Positions 38,401 through 46,505 are shown, counted from the first letter of the stretch. The stretch: DNA of 64,000 nt from SB11 sp965222995 (GCA_965222995.1 OZ244977.1:3596001-3660000); one strand, 5' to 3'. Notes: generated from the sequence alone by a model not told the origin. Numbers and translations are program-made.

Positions 38401-39053
38401 AGGTTGACCATTTAAGCGACCTTGATCTTTTATTGAAAGATGAAGACAACATAAACAACTATTATTTATTGGCTGAAATATATTTTGGTAAGGGAATGGA
38501 TATTGATGCAGGGAATGTACTTACACTAATACCTACAACCTTTAATTTAAGTCCTGAACAACAAATTCACTATAATGATTTTGTTAGTTATCATGCTACG
38601 TTGAATCAGTGGGAGGATGACGGTAAACTGTTAACCAATCTTGATCCCGCTGATATAAGCTGGCTACAGTCGTTTAGTCAAAACAAAGAAATTGTTTTTG
38701 CTAATTCAATTGCCCTTTTGAAGCTGAATGAGGAGAGTGATTACTATGGTGACGTTTATATTCCTGCAACAGCCGGTTCAAGCACTACGCAACCAACTTC
38801 AGTAGGAGAGATAGCAAAAGAAGAGCAGCTAAAAATCTATCCAAACCCCGCAACTTCAATTCTTAACATAACTACCGAAAAAGCAATAAGTAGTTTAGTA
38901 ATAAGAGATATGATAGGTAAAGAGGTTATTAGCCGTTCAAACTTATCGAAAGGAGAACATAGTATTAATGTTTCGCAGCTATCGAAAGGCATGTATATAT
39001 TGTCTATTGAAAGTAAGGGAGAAACTAAAAGCTATAAGTTTGTGAAAGAGTAG
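35481..39053 (+). CDS. T9SS-sorted M43-like metalloprotease with beta-helix region
   Basis: A 1190-residue exported protein. The signal region includes FMYCTLILCYLVIGTPLTAQ. Residues about 60-330 resemble an M43 (pappalysin-type) zinc protease, with the zinc motif HEMLHCLGLNH (His239, His243, His249, catalytic Glu240) and a Met-turn NVMDYN near 296. Residues about 335-760 look like a right-handed parallel beta-helix (IIEDGATLTIECVVSFGF, AGGKLIVDGGRLTAI, RVYNNTFNADADQN). A helical region of about 200 residues follows. The C-terminus is a T9SS type A sorting domain (LKIYPNPATSILNIT ... GMYILSIESKGE). It is likely a surface protease; the substrate is unknown. It is convergent with the sulfur operon and shares a terminator with it. 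Confidence 0.8.
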   Translation: MKKKQKNFNSKALFMYCTLILCYLVIGTPLTAQTQGCIVYVDSSQELTTPPQACGNSIDYAPSNTYPERTPIKRIRMVWHFMCDDNGQGNFNDVDITNSNHNNQSAYWGKVMKEINNRMKGLAAVTRQDPNHPTPHIPDSRIQFDIQQSNIVYHDNTAQMNNPNGWTSHYSQYVTNDPSMPYKEDALHIFFYPNTYGSGTSWASLLNNRLVQNGDWDIFNHPNNTNNSMSWSTGGSMLHEMLHCLGLNHTNRFGGGGCNTIDNDGCDDTPVGGPLNPCPCWNGNASDGLPCSNNVMDYNASKSALSRCQIGKLHYNLIHHANVNPYMMEDFCSHQSTENITIQNGQNIIWKNTRYLKGDIIIEDGATLTIECVVSFGFNSRIYIEAGGKLIVDGGRLTAICASDWKGIRVAGNSSLSQNDVNQGVVELKNEAIIEHARDAIALIGLKINGDLDWSKTGGIVRAENSTFLNNRRDVEFMSYHSFATNGREYNNKSYFEECSFITDEDVKGSFTPNTHITMWDVNGVSITGCVFEDKRSYIDPAFNGVRGIYTIKSGYYVRRKCGFSYPCSGAKSKFINLKQGIESHKLGNPQKSIYISGSEFTSYRGVALVGINHARVSDNIFDVEVSIFAPFPNFYPAGLYLDHSTGFRVYNNTFNADADQNNSAFGGVAGLVVRRSGANNDNFRNNTFNNLITASQSIGYNRDALGTKGLTFRCNEYNDNKDDFFITSYANDPGPHNTAGVHPLQGISLTGSSKGADNLFGNSSPILNYNIENNGSWINYAHRDPNIHPRTEPSIVTSRVNLIQLSGSRVCGVSYNTLDPSVEWGKVNALKPLVVGKRTSHEASVDGGNTQGRLQDIQAADPITVNDVYNDILGDAPWVSDEVLITIAGIDAPFTDEMITDILVACPQAARSLTIQTILDGRSNPLSQQQRDDINAEQSTFTDYDDFLKEWADYSDDYQEAINNIVHLYSEDQVDHLSDLDLLLKDEDNINNYYLLAEIYFGKGMDIDAGNVLTLIPTTFNLSPEQQIHYNDFVSYHATLNQWEDDGKLLTNLDPADISWLQSFSQNKEIVFANSIALLKLNEESDYYGDVYIPATAGSSTTQPTSVGEIAKEEQLKIYPNPATSILNITTEKAISSLVIRDMIGKEVISRSNLSKGEHSINVSQLSKGMYILSIESKGETKSYKFVKE

Positions 39054-39072
39054 TTATGTCTAACTCAAATGA

Positions 39073-39103
39073 AAAAAGCCACATCAAACTGATGTGGCTT
39101 TTT
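39073..39103. terminator. Bidirectional terminator between convergent genes
   Basis: A 14-bp perfect stem AAAAAGCCACATCA / TGATGTGGCTTTTT with loop AAC. A-rich and T-rich arms let it work on both strands, for the metalloprotease gene (+) and the sulfur operon (-). Confidence 0.85.
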
Positions 39104-39125
39104 CTTTTAAAAAGCTAAAATTTAC

Positions 39126-39884
39126 TCACAGCTTAATAGCTTTTAGTAGCTGTTCTTTCTCAATAAAGCCATTGTGTTTCCAAATTACTTTACCGTTTTG
39201 GTATAGCTCTAAAACAGGAATGTCTTCTACTCCTTTAGTTTTTAATAGTTCCTCGTTTTCGTCAGCATCAATTTTTAATAATACTAATTGGTCTTTCTTT
39301 TCTTCTGCCACTTGCTTTAGCATGGGTGCCATTTTTATACAAGGCTTGCACCATTTAGCATGGTAATCTACCAACACAAACTTATCAGTGTTTAGCTTTT
39401 GCTTAAACTCATCTAAGCGCATGCCTTGTTTTTTGGGGATAGCTTTACCCATTTCAAGCGATTTATTAGCCGCCTTCCACTTTAAAATACCCCCTTGCAT
39501 TTCATACACTTTGGTAAAGCCTTGCTCTCTCATATAGTTGGCAGCACTGGCACTGCGGCTTCCTGCCAAGCAATACACAAAAGCGGGAGCATTTTTATCC
39601 AACCCTGCTATTTGGGTTTTAAATTCAGCACCATTAATATTAATGTTTAGTGCATTTTTTAAGTGTCCTCCCTCAAACTCTTGTGGGGTGCGGACATCCA
39701 CTACCTGTGCATTGGCAGTTTGTGAAAGCTGTTTGTCGAAATCCTCTACTGAAACAACACCTCCTTTAGAGGTTTGGGTGCTGTCGCCTTGCTGTGATGA
39801 TGTATTGTTTTGGCAAGCACCTGCGCCAATACCCACAAAAAATATTAGTAGGGCAAATACCGGATTCAAAATTCTTTTTTGCAT
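39126..39884 (-). CDS. Rhodanese-thioredoxin fusion lipoprotein
   Basis: A 252-residue protein with lipoprotein signal (ALLIFFVGIGAGAC). Residues about 45-140 are a rhodanese domain with active-site Cys in FVYCLAGSRSAS. Residues about 150-252 are a thioredoxin domain with WCKPC. It is anchored in the periplasm or the outer leaflet and could move sulfane sulfur from a persulfide to its thioredoxin cysteines. It is the last gene of the sulfur operon, 6 nt after the thioredoxin gene. Confidence 0.88.
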   Translation of the reverse strand: MQKRILNPVFALLIFFVGIGAGACQNNTSSQQGDSTQTSKGGVVSVEDFDKQLSQTANAQVVDVRTPQEFEGGHLKNALNININGAEFKTQIAGLDKNAPAFVYCLAGSRSASAANYMREQGFTKVYEMQGGILKWKAANKSLEMGKAIPKKQGMRLDEFKQKLNTDKFVLVDYHAKWCKPCIKMAPMLKQVAEEKKDQLVLLKIDADENEELLKTKGVEDIPVLELYQNGKVIWKHNGFIEKEQLLKAIKL

Positions 39885-39890
39885 TGTGTT

Positions 39891-40187
39891 TTATACGTTT
39901 TGTTCTATTATTTGTTTTAAATGGTGCGCAGGAATTACACCGGCTTGTCTCCAAACTACTTCACCGTTTTTAAACAGTATTAGTGTAGGTACACTTTGTA
40001 CCTGATATGCAGAAGCGGAGGCAGGGTTACGGTCAACATCTACTTTTAATATAGTAGCTTTATCACCTATCTCATCGGCAACATCCTTCAAAATGGGAGC
40101 CATCATTTTGCAAGGGCCACACCATTCTGCTGAAAAATCAACCAATGCAGGCTTTTCATTATTAATTATATCACTAAACTTTTTCAT
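39891..40187 (-). CDS. Thioredoxin
   Basis: A 98-residue thioredoxin with catalytic WCGPC (AEWCGPCKMMAP), the cis-proline segment SVPTLILF and the usual length. The ATG at 40187 overlaps the end of the preceding gene by 14 nt. A GTG at 40199 is the alternative. In this operon it probably reduces persulfides made by the rhodaneses. Confidence 0.9.
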   Translation of the reverse strand: MKKFSDIINNEKPALVDFSAEWCGPCKMMAPILKDVADEIGDKATILKVDVDRNPASASAYQVQSVPTLILFKNGEVVWRQAGVIPAHHLKQIIEQNV

Positions 40188-40467
40188 GTTTATCCTCACT
40201 TTCTATTTTTTCATAGGTAATCTCTTTTACCTCATCAGCTTCTTTGTATAAAGGTACCCCACAGCCCTGTGGACCACAGCACCCTACACCTAAAGCTGCC
40301 TGCCCAAAAAACCAACTGCCAAACAGTGCAAACATGGCACTTTGCATTTGGTACGCTTGTATCAGTATTACTATGCCTAATGCCAGTCGTATTATCCTTG
40401 TAAACGTCCAGCCGCTAGTTAAGCGTGCTTTAAAAGTCTTTAGCATATCCGGTTTATACGTAGCCAT
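40174..40467 (-). CDS. DUF2892-like inner membrane protein
   Basis: A 97-residue protein with two hydrophobic stretches (IIRLALGIVILIQAYQMQSA and FALFGSWFFGQAALGVGCC) and a conserved CCGPQGCGVP motif at the end of the second. The tail is acidic. The family (YgaP-like membrane segment) often accompanies rhodaneses, and its cysteines may carry sulfur at the membrane. It overlaps the genes on both sides by 14 nt, which shows tight translation coupling. Confidence 0.75.
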   Translation of the reverse strand: MATYKPDMLKTFKARLTSGWTFTRIIRLALGIVILIQAYQMQSAMFALFGSWFFGQAALGVGCCGPQGCGVPLYKEADEVKEITYEKIESEDKHEKV

Positions 40468-40768
40468 CTACCTTCATCCAGCTGCCCCCGTTGTATACGT
40501 TGTTATATCCGGCTCTTTTCAGCATTCCTTTTGCAGAAGCACTTCGCATGCCTGAAGCACAGCAGGTGATAATGGCTTGGTCTTTATTTTTTAGTTTTTT
40601 CAGGTTTTTGTTCAGTTGGTCTAGGGGTATATTCATAGAACCTTTCACGTGTCCTCCACTAAATTCACCCTTAGTGCGCACATCTACTATCACTGCACCG
40701 TTATCAATGAGCTCACCCAAATCAACTTTAGGCCCAATACCCAATAAATTTTTGATTGCTTGTATCAT
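40454..40768 (-). CDS. Single-domain rhodanese
   Basis: A 104-residue rhodanese-like protein with VIVDVRTKGEFSGGHVKGS and active-site loop ITCCASGMRSASA, in which the second Cys is at the catalytic position. It has no signal peptide and is cytoplasmic. It transfers sulfane sulfur to thiol acceptors. It lies 8 nt after the second single-domain rhodanese gene and overlaps the DUF2892-like gene. Confidence 0.88.
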   Translation of the reverse strand: MIQAIKNLLGIGPKVDLGELIDNGAVIVDVRTKGEFSGGHVKGSMNIPLDQLNKNLKKLKNKDQAIITCCASGMRSASAKGMLKRAGYNNVYNGGSWMKVDGYV

Positions 40769-40776
40769 ATCTGTTT

Positions 40777-41058
40777 TTAGTTAAGGTTGTTTTTAAGGTA
40801 ATTTACATCTGTCCATGCACCACCGTTTACACAGTCAATACCGTTTTGTTGTAAAAACGCCATGGCTTGTCCGCTCCGCCCTCCGGCAGCGCAACACAAC
40901 ACTATATTATTCATACTTTTAAACTCATTAATGCGCTCAGGTACTTCGTGCAAAGGAATATTTACACTTTCTGCTACATTCCCGCCCATAAACTCTTCGG
41001 GGGTGCGTACGTCTACTATTGATGCTCCGTTTTTAAGCATCTCTGTTACTGTTTCCAT
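40777..41058 (-). CDS. Single-domain rhodanese
   Basis: A 93-residue rhodanese-like protein with SIVDVRTPEEFMGGNVAES and active-site loop LCCAAGGRSGQAM. It is close in size and sequence to its neighbour at 40454-40768, so a tandem duplication is likely. It is cytoplasmic and belongs to the persulfide operon. Confidence 0.88.
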   Translation of the reverse strand: METVTEMLKNGASIVDVRTPEEFMGGNVAESVNIPLHEVPERINEFKSMNNIVLCCAAGGRSGQAMAFLQQNGIDCVNGGAWTDVNYLKNNLN

Positions 41059-41086
41059 TTTCTTATCTATTTTACTTTTTTGTTTG

Positions 41087-42502
41087 TTATTTAGTTAATG
41101 TGGTAGGGCATACGTACTCTGTACATGGGGTTTCTGTTTCTTTTATAGCATCAAAACCACCTTCTACATTTATCATGTTGTCATACCCCCTTGCTTTTAG
41201 TATAGATGAAGCTATTACTGAACGATAACCGCCTGCACAATGGATATAAAAAGGATCATCCTTAGGGAAGGAAACCATATTTTCATTGATATAGTCAAGG
41301 GCGATATTTTCAGCATCTACCACATGTTCAGCTTCATACTCACTTTGTTTTCGTACATCAATCACCTTATGCGGGTTCTGTTGTTGGCGATGGGCAAACT
41401 CAAACGCTGAGATAGAAGCAACACTGTCTGTTTCTTTACCTTCTACCTTCCAAGCTGCAAACCCGCCTTTTAGATAGCCCAATACATTGTCATACCCTAC
41501 GCGTGCTAATCGGGTTACAACCTCCTCTTCTCTACCCGGCTCACAAACCAACAATAAGTTTTGTTTCACATCAGGTATTAAAGCACCCACCCAAGGGGCA
41601 AAATTACCATCGATACCAATATTTATACTGTTAGGTATAAAACCCTCTACAAAATGTTCAGGGTTGCGAGTGTCTAGCAACAAGGCCCCTGTTTCATTAG
41701 CAGCAGCTTCAAAAGCACTAATTGTTAATGCAGTTTGTCCACGTTCCAATACATCAGATATTGCATCATACCCTTCTTTGTTCATGCGTACGTTTTGGGG
41801 GAAGTATTGTGGTGGCGGTAATAAGCCTTCAGTAACTTCTTTTACAAACTCATCTTTGGTCATATTAGCTCGCAAAGCATAGTTGGTTTGTTTTTGTATG
41901 CCAATGGTAGAAACCGTTTCACTACTCATGTTTTTTCCGCAAGCGGAGCCTGCTCCGTGTGCAGGATATACTATTACCTCATCATTTAAGGTCATTACCT
42001 TTTGACGTAGCGAATCGTATAACAAGCCTGCTAATTCTTCTTGTGTCATACTAGCGGCTTTTTGTGCCAAATCAGGACGACCAACATCACCAATAAATAA
42101 AGTATCGCCTGTAAATAAGGCGTGGTCATTGCCCTTTGCATCTTTTAATAAATAGCATGACGATTCCATAGTGTGCCCCGGAGTATGCAATACTTTCAGG
42201 CTTACATCACCCAGCTTAAATTCTTCATTGTCTTGGGCTATGTAGGCGTTAAAAGATGGTTTTGCAGTTGGACCATAAACAATTTGAGCACCTGTGGCTT
42301 TAGCCAAATCAATATGTCCTGAAACAAAATCGGCGTGGAAATGCGTCTCAAATACGTACTTAATTTTTACGCCGTCTTTTTCAGCACGGTCAATATAGGG
42401 CTGTATCTCACGCAAGGGGTCAATAATAGCCGCTTCATTGCCTGATGTTATATAATATGCGCCCTGTGCAAGGCATCCGGTATATATCTGTTCTATTTTC
42501 AT
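41087..42502 (-). CDS. Metallo-beta-lactamase-fold persulfide dioxygenase fused to two rhodanese domains
   Basis: A 471-residue protein. Residues 1-245 are an MBL-fold domain with the iron-binding motif THFHADFVSGH (His54, His56, Asp58), HTPGHTMES and GDTLFIGDVGRPDL, as in ETHE1/Blh persulfide dioxygenases. Two rhodanese domains follow: LLLDTRNPEHFVEGF with LLVCEPGREEEV, and VIDVRKQSEYEAEH with IHCAGGYRSVIAS. It oxidises low-molecular-weight persulfides to sulfite, with the rhodanese domains handling the sulfane sulfur. The ATG at 42502 (MKIEQIYTG) matches the family start. An extended frame to 42580 adds 26 residues without family support. Confidence 0.9.
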   Translation of the reverse strand: MKIEQIYTGCLAQGAYYITSGNEAAIIDPLREIQPYIDRAEKDGVKIKYVFETHFHADFVSGHIDLAKATGAQIVYGPTAKPSFNAYIAQDNEEFKLGDVSLKVLHTPGHTMESSCYLLKDAKGNDHALFTGDTLFIGDVGRPDLAQKAASMTQEELAGLLYDSLRQKVMTLNDEVIVYPAHGAGSACGKNMSSETVSTIGIQKQTNYALRANMTKDEFVKEVTEGLLPPPQYFPQNVRMNKEGYDAISDVLERGQTALTISAFEAAANETGALLLDTRNPEHFVEGFIPNSINIGIDGNFAPWVGALIPDVKQNLLLVCEPGREEEVVTRLARVGYDNVLGYLKGGFAAWKVEGKETDSVASISAFEFAHRQQQNPHKVIDVRKQSEYEAEHVVDAENIALDYINENMVSFPKDDPFYIHCAGGYRSVIASSILKARGYDNMINVEGGFDAIKETETPCTEYVCPTTLTK

Positions 42503-42587
42503 GCTAGTATTTTTTTTGAATCTTGTACTACAAAGGTCGTAAGATATGGGCATATGTTTGGGAACATTTGTTGTATACAAGCAGATT

Positions 42588-43361
42588 TTATAAGAATAAT
42601 TCTTTAATAATTATAAAAACCCCCATTACCAATATAAACCAGCCCAATATAGGTTTAAGGGTTGCCCCCTTTATAAACCTTGAGATATAAGCACCTGCTA
42701 ACAGGCCTATTATTGATATTCCGCTAAAACCTAAAAGAAAATTCCAGTTAGCAGAAGTATTGGGTAAATCAGCAACAAAGCCTGTTAAGGCATTCAAAGC
42801 TATTATTAGTAATGATGTGCCAACGGCTTGTTTAATGTCTTGCTTTAATACCAATACCAAGGCGGGTACAATTAAAAATCCTCCACCAGCACCTAACAAG
42901 CCCGTTATTATTCCGGTGAAAAAGCCAGTAATAATCAATCGGGTGGGGGTAGCAGTTTTATCTTCAAGGATAGTTTTATTTTTCTTAAGCATTCCCCTTG
43001 CAGCAACTAACATTACAACTGCAAACAATACCATTAGCACTAAATCTTTACTAACCACGAATGAGTTTAGGGAAAACAAGTTTTCTGGAATAAGTGGAAG
43101 CAAAACGCTTCTCACCAATACTACCGAAACTAATGAGGGAACAGCAAATGTAAAGGCAGCCTTAAAATCTACCATGCGTTTAGCACCATAATTCACTACC
43201 CCGGCCAATGAAGTAATGCCCACTATAAATAGTGAGTTGCTAATAGCCACGTTGGGAGACATACCCGCGATATATACCAATACAGGTACAGTTAGTATGC
43301 TGCCACCACTACCCATTAGCCCCAATGTTATACCTATGGCCAATGCCAAAACATATTCCAT
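42588..43361 (-). CDS. TauE/SafE-family sulfite exporter
   Basis: A 257-residue inner-membrane protein with about eight hydrophobic helices and the two glycine-rich repeats of the family (LALAIGITLGLMGSGGSILT and FFTGIITGLLGAGGGFLIVP). The family exports small sulfur anions such as sulfite. Downstream of it lies the persulfide dioxygenase that makes sulfite, which fits an exporter for that product. Transcribed after the Crp/Fnr regulator, with a 54-nt gap. Confidence 0.88.
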   Translation of the reverse strand: MEYVLALAIGITLGLMGSGGSILTVPVLVYIAGMSPNVAISNSLFIVGITSLAGVVNYGAKRMVDFKAAFTFAVPSLVSVVLVRSVLLPLIPENLFSLNSFVVSKDLVLMVLFAVVMLVAARGMLKKNKTILEDKTATPTRLIITGFFTGIITGLLGAGGGFLIVPALVLVLKQDIKQAVGTSLLIIALNALTGFVADLPNTSANWNFLLGFSGISIIGLLAGAYISRFIKGATLKPILGWFILVMGVFIIIKELFL

Positions 43362-43415
43362 GGGTACAAAGGTGAGAATATGGAAGGAGAAGTTTGGTGA
43401 TGTTTGTTACACAAG

Positions 43416-44039
43416 CTACAGCAACTCAATGCTATTGCGTCCCAGCTTTACCAAGCCTTTTTGCTCCATAGTGCGTAATAAGCGGCTTACAGCCTCGCGA
43501 TGCGTGCTTAGTTCTTCGGCAATTTGCAGGTGGGTAAGCTCCAGTTTTTTAGTGTTTAGGGCTTTGCTACGCTCGGTAAGATAGTGCAGTAATTGCTTGT
43601 CCATATTGTTAAAGGCAATAAGGTCTATTACCTGCATCAATTCAGCAAAGCGGTTGTTGTAATTATTGCTCACATAAGCTTTCCACTCGGGGTACTTGTA
43701 CCAGCTTTCTGTTTGTTTCACAGGTATTTGTATCAGCTCTGTAGCATCTTCTGCAACGGCTTTTATCATACTTTTTTTGCCTGCCTGGCAGCAGGTGATA
43801 GACATGGCACAGGTTTGCCCGGGGTAAAGGTGGTATAAAAAAACTTCACGCCCTTCTTGGTCTTGCCTTAAAATGCGTAGGCAGCCTTTCAAAACTAGGG
43901 GGATAAATGTAATTTCATCGCCCGGTTCTATTAGGTATTCTCCCTTTTCAATGGTTTTCCTGCGACCAAAATGCTCGATTTCATTAATAAGCTCAGGGTC
44001 ACTAAAAATTTGTAACTCTTTTTCTAAGGCATTATTCAT
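43416..44039 (-). CDS. Crp/Fnr-family transcriptional regulator
   Basis: A 207-residue regulator. Residues 1-115 are a cyclic-nucleotide-binding-type sensor domain and the C-terminus is a Crp HTH (LTHLQIAEELSTHREAVSRLL). The sensor domain has Cys53, Cys77, Cys83 and Cys84 (PGQTCAMSITCCQAG). Fnr's N-terminal iron-sulfur cysteine set is absent. It heads the persulfide/sulfite operon and is the likely switch for it. Thiol or persulfide sensing through these cysteines is inference. Confidence 0.85.
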   Translation of the reverse strand: MNNALEKELQIFSDPELINEIEHFGRRKTIEKGEYLIEPGDEITFIPLVLKGCLRILRQDQEGREVFLYHLYPGQTCAMSITCCQAGKKSMIKAVAEDATELIQIPVKQTESWYKYPEWKAYVSNNYNNRFAELMQVIDLIAFNNMDKQLLHYLTERSKALNTKKLELTHLQIAEELSTHREAVSRLLRTMEQKGLVKLGRNSIELL

Positions 44040-44340
44040 TTCACTGCAAAAATAGTTAATAAACCGCTGTGCCTATTTTTTCATTATACCAATAATGCCT
44101 TCTAATATTTCAGGGATAAGCTTATTTCTTAAAGGCATGGTAGTATAATGGCTTTGAAGTAGATTATTTGCAACCTAATGTAGTTCGATATTTTACTCGC
44201 GAGGGCTACAAATTCTTCAAACTCCTTGCATAGCAAGGAGTTTATTCATTCTTCATCAATTTAGCATTTTTATAAAAACCACAACAAATTAAGCAATGAT
44301 GGCAGTCTAACGGTTCGATTCCTGTTGTCTGTTACTACAA
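44040..44340. other. 301-nt intergenic region
   Basis: It contains the upstream region of the Crp/Fnr gene and element copy 5 (44182-44322). In the first part an inverted repeat ATGCCTT / AAGGCAT encloses the palindrome ATAAGCTTAT (44116-44125), a possible operator. TATTTTTG (minus strand of 44047-44054) matches the -7 box but lies only 8 nt before the ATG. Confidence 0.45.
44182..44322 (+). repeat. GGTTCGAT-hairpin element, copy 5
   Basis: The core at 44182-44210 begins with A instead of the first G and has the palindromic CTCGCGAG form. The hairpin at 44219-44243 (AAACTCCTTGC / GCAAGGAGTTT, loop ATA) is identical to that of copy 3. A second half-site GGTTCGATTCC lies at 44312-44322. The flanking genes are both on the minus strand. 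Confidence 0.75.
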
Positions 44341-46290
44341 TCATTTTTTAACATATATCGTATATAAAGGAATATTGTACGCTATATTAACTTTAAATCT
44401 CCATGTTCTATCTGTAAATGTTGTATTAGTTGTTGTTGAAATTGATGTAAAGTCTATTGGCGCTTTTTGCAAGCCAATTTGCAAGGCAAACACACCAAAT
44501 ACTTTATTAAAAGACAACATAATTCCAGGCTGAAAAACATTTCTTAAACTCAATTCAGCATTAGCAATTGTATCCCTACTTATATGATAATAACCCAATA
44601 AATTTAAATCGAGTAAAGGAAAGAAGATAGATGTGTAAGGTTTTTTTAAAGCGGACTTATTTTTTCTTAATAAAAAGTTTGGGCCTACTGCTATTGTAGT
44701 ACCAAATGAGGTTTTAAATTGTGAGTTTCCCAAGAAAAAAGGGGAATAAAACAACCCTCCATATGTATCAATCGAGGTTGATGATTTTATTTTTTCACTT
44801 TTCGCTACTCTTCTTGTTGCTCCAGTAGTATGTATTTCAAATGAGTTATTAATATCTTCAGGTGTTTGAGCCTCAATTACTGACACCATAAAATCCCCAT
44901 ACTTCATAAGAATTCTGGAAAAATTCAATAAATCTGGCTGTTTTATACCACTGTTATTAAAAAATATTGAAAGAAGTGTTATAGCTCTGCGATAATCTTG
45001 TGAATTGACGCATACATTTATATCCCTAATATCACTTTGGATGAGGATATAGTTCTCAACATCAGCTTTATCATTTATTTCCAAAAACGTTTGCCCAAAC
45101 CGTATGTATATTTTTAAAAGACTAATTATTCTTCTATTATATTCTTTATTTTTTTCAATATTGCGTAAACCCTCTTCTGTATTGTTGTTAATAATCTCAT
45201 TATAAATTTGTTCTGTTGCCAATGAATATTGAATTATAGTGTGTATTTGCCTTATAAGTTCAGTTTTATTTTTTGCGACGTAGTTTTTAAATGTACTTAA
45301 AACTTTTTCTGATACCCCTCTCTCTTCAGCATATCTGTATAACAAGCCCATATAAACGTCGTAGCCATTCTTTGAATTTAGCAACTCTCCTACTTGTGTT
45401 TCATTAACCCAAAGTTTTTTACTTACATCCGACTCTAGTGATGTTGAAAATATAGAGACAACCTGAAATAACTCCCTCATAGTGCTGTCTAAGTTAGTAT
45501 TATGCTGTATTAGATTAAAAGCTGAAGGAGGGTTTGTGTTTGACAAATACTTTGAAACATCCAAGCTAATTTTTATTAACCTTACTACTTTTTCATTTTC
45601 TGCTGATGTCCCAATTTCAGAATTAACTAGTTCTATAAAGTGTTTATCTTCAAAAAATTGCTGCAATGAATAATTCATATTGGTAAAATCTTCATGGAAT
45701 GCAATTCTTAAGTTATTAAAGTACAGAGGCAAGTCAGTCAGATCATCACCAATAATATCAAAAACTTTAAAGGTAGTAGGAAAAAAAAATCTTAATGAAC
45801 TATCTGTGAGAAACTCCTTTTTAAGATTACTTATAAATAGGATGTTCTTTTGGTTAAAAGTAACTTTCTCTTTCAAAAAACCCAGCGATGATAAAAATAT
45901 ATTACTAAAGTTTTCATGTCTTTTTTTGGGGGATAAGCTACTTAAAGGGGTATTTTTATAGGTTACATCATAAAAAAAAAGTTTTTCTTCATTATCAGCA
46001 TTATTGTAGTCTTCCCCCTTTAATGATGTTTTATTGTCACTATATATCCTAAAAAAGGGGTTGCTCACAAACGCCTGAGCAATTTCTTTCTCGGTGTTTT
46101 GTTGAAATGGTTCATAATACTTGTCTAAAATTTTGAAAACTTTGCTTCTATTTTTATTTGGATTTAAAATAACTAGATTTTGACCATATATATCAACTTT
46201 ATCAATTAAGTATAAAGCATCTATACATGCATTTTGTGAAATAGCAGTGAAATAAAAAAAACCAAATAAAAAAATAAAAAAGTTCCTCAT
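44341..46290 (-). CDS. Exported protein of unknown family, helical domain plus predicted barrel C-terminus
   Basis: A 649-residue protein that I do not recognise. The signal peptide is MRNFFIFLFGFFYFTAISQ. Residues about 25-480 are mostly helical and polar (NNNTEEGLRNIEKNKEYNRR). The last 150 residues have alternating strands with barrel-like ends (TSFGTTIAVGPNFLLRK, FGVFALQIGLQK, FKVNIAYNIPLYTIYVKK), suggesting an outer-membrane part. There is no T9SS sorting domain. It is divergent from the lipoprotein/kinase/LytTR operon, and a weak phased repeat (46365-46396) lies 75-106 nt upstream of its start, so it may belong to that regulator's targets. Confidence 0.65.
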   Translation of the reverse strand: MRNFFIFLFGFFYFTAISQNACIDALYLIDKVDIYGQNLVILNPNKNRSKVFKILDKYYEPFQQNTEKEIAQAFVSNPFFRIYSDNKTSLKGEDYNNADNEEKLFFYDVTYKNTPLSSLSPKKRHENFSNIFLSSLGFLKEKVTFNQKNILFISNLKKEFLTDSSLRFFFPTTFKVFDIIGDDLTDLPLYFNNLRIAFHEDFTNMNYSLQQFFEDKHFIELVNSEIGTSAENEKVVRLIKISLDVSKYLSNTNPPSAFNLIQHNTNLDSTMRELFQVVSIFSTSLESDVSKKLWVNETQVGELLNSKNGYDVYMGLLYRYAEERGVSEKVLSTFKNYVAKNKTELIRQIHTIIQYSLATEQIYNEIINNNTEEGLRNIEKNKEYNRRIISLLKIYIRFGQTFLEINDKADVENYILIQSDIRDINVCVNSQDYRRAITLLSIFFNNSGIKQPDLLNFSRILMKYGDFMVSVIEAQTPEDINNSFEIHTTGATRRVAKSEKIKSSTSIDTYGGLFYSPFFLGNSQFKTSFGTTIAVGPNFLLRKNKSALKKPYTSIFFPLLDLNLLGYYHISRDTIANAELSLRNVFQPGIMLSFNKVFGVFALQIGLQKAPIDFTSISTTTNTTFTDRTWRFKVNIAYNIPLYTIYVKK

Positions 46291-46364
46291 ACAATTAAAA
46301 ATTAGTTTCTGTAAAAGTATATCATAGGCAAGCAGAAAAATATTGTTGTTTCCCTAAACCCCCT

Positions 46365-46396
46365 CCTTGTTACTGAATAATTTAGACCTGTTCTTA
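46365..46396 (-). promoter_or_regulatory. Weak candidate LytTR operator
   Basis: CCTTGTTACTG and ACCTGTTCTTA share CTGTT/TTGTT cores exactly 21 bp apart (6 of 11 positions match). The second unit resembles AACAGTTCTTT in the repeat at 49856-49888. On its own this could be chance. Confidence 0.3.
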
Positions 46397-46478
46397 AATC
46401 TTAAAATCCGCTAAAAATCAATTTGTTACGAAATATTGGGAGAGTTTTTTTGGCACACTTTTAGAAACAAAATATTTG

Positions 46479-46505
46479 TCTTTTCCGGAAAAGATATCTC
46501 GAGAT
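46479..46505. promoter_or_regulatory. Adjacent perfect palindromes, possible operator
   Basis: TCTTTTCCGGAAAAGA (46479-46494) is a perfect 16-bp palindrome, and ATCTCGAGAT (46496-46505) follows 1 nt later. TTTTCCGGAAAG recurs at 47067-47076 in the hairpin after the lipoprotein gene. They lie about 150-175 nt upstream of 46654. The binding protein is unknown. Confidence 0.35.
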
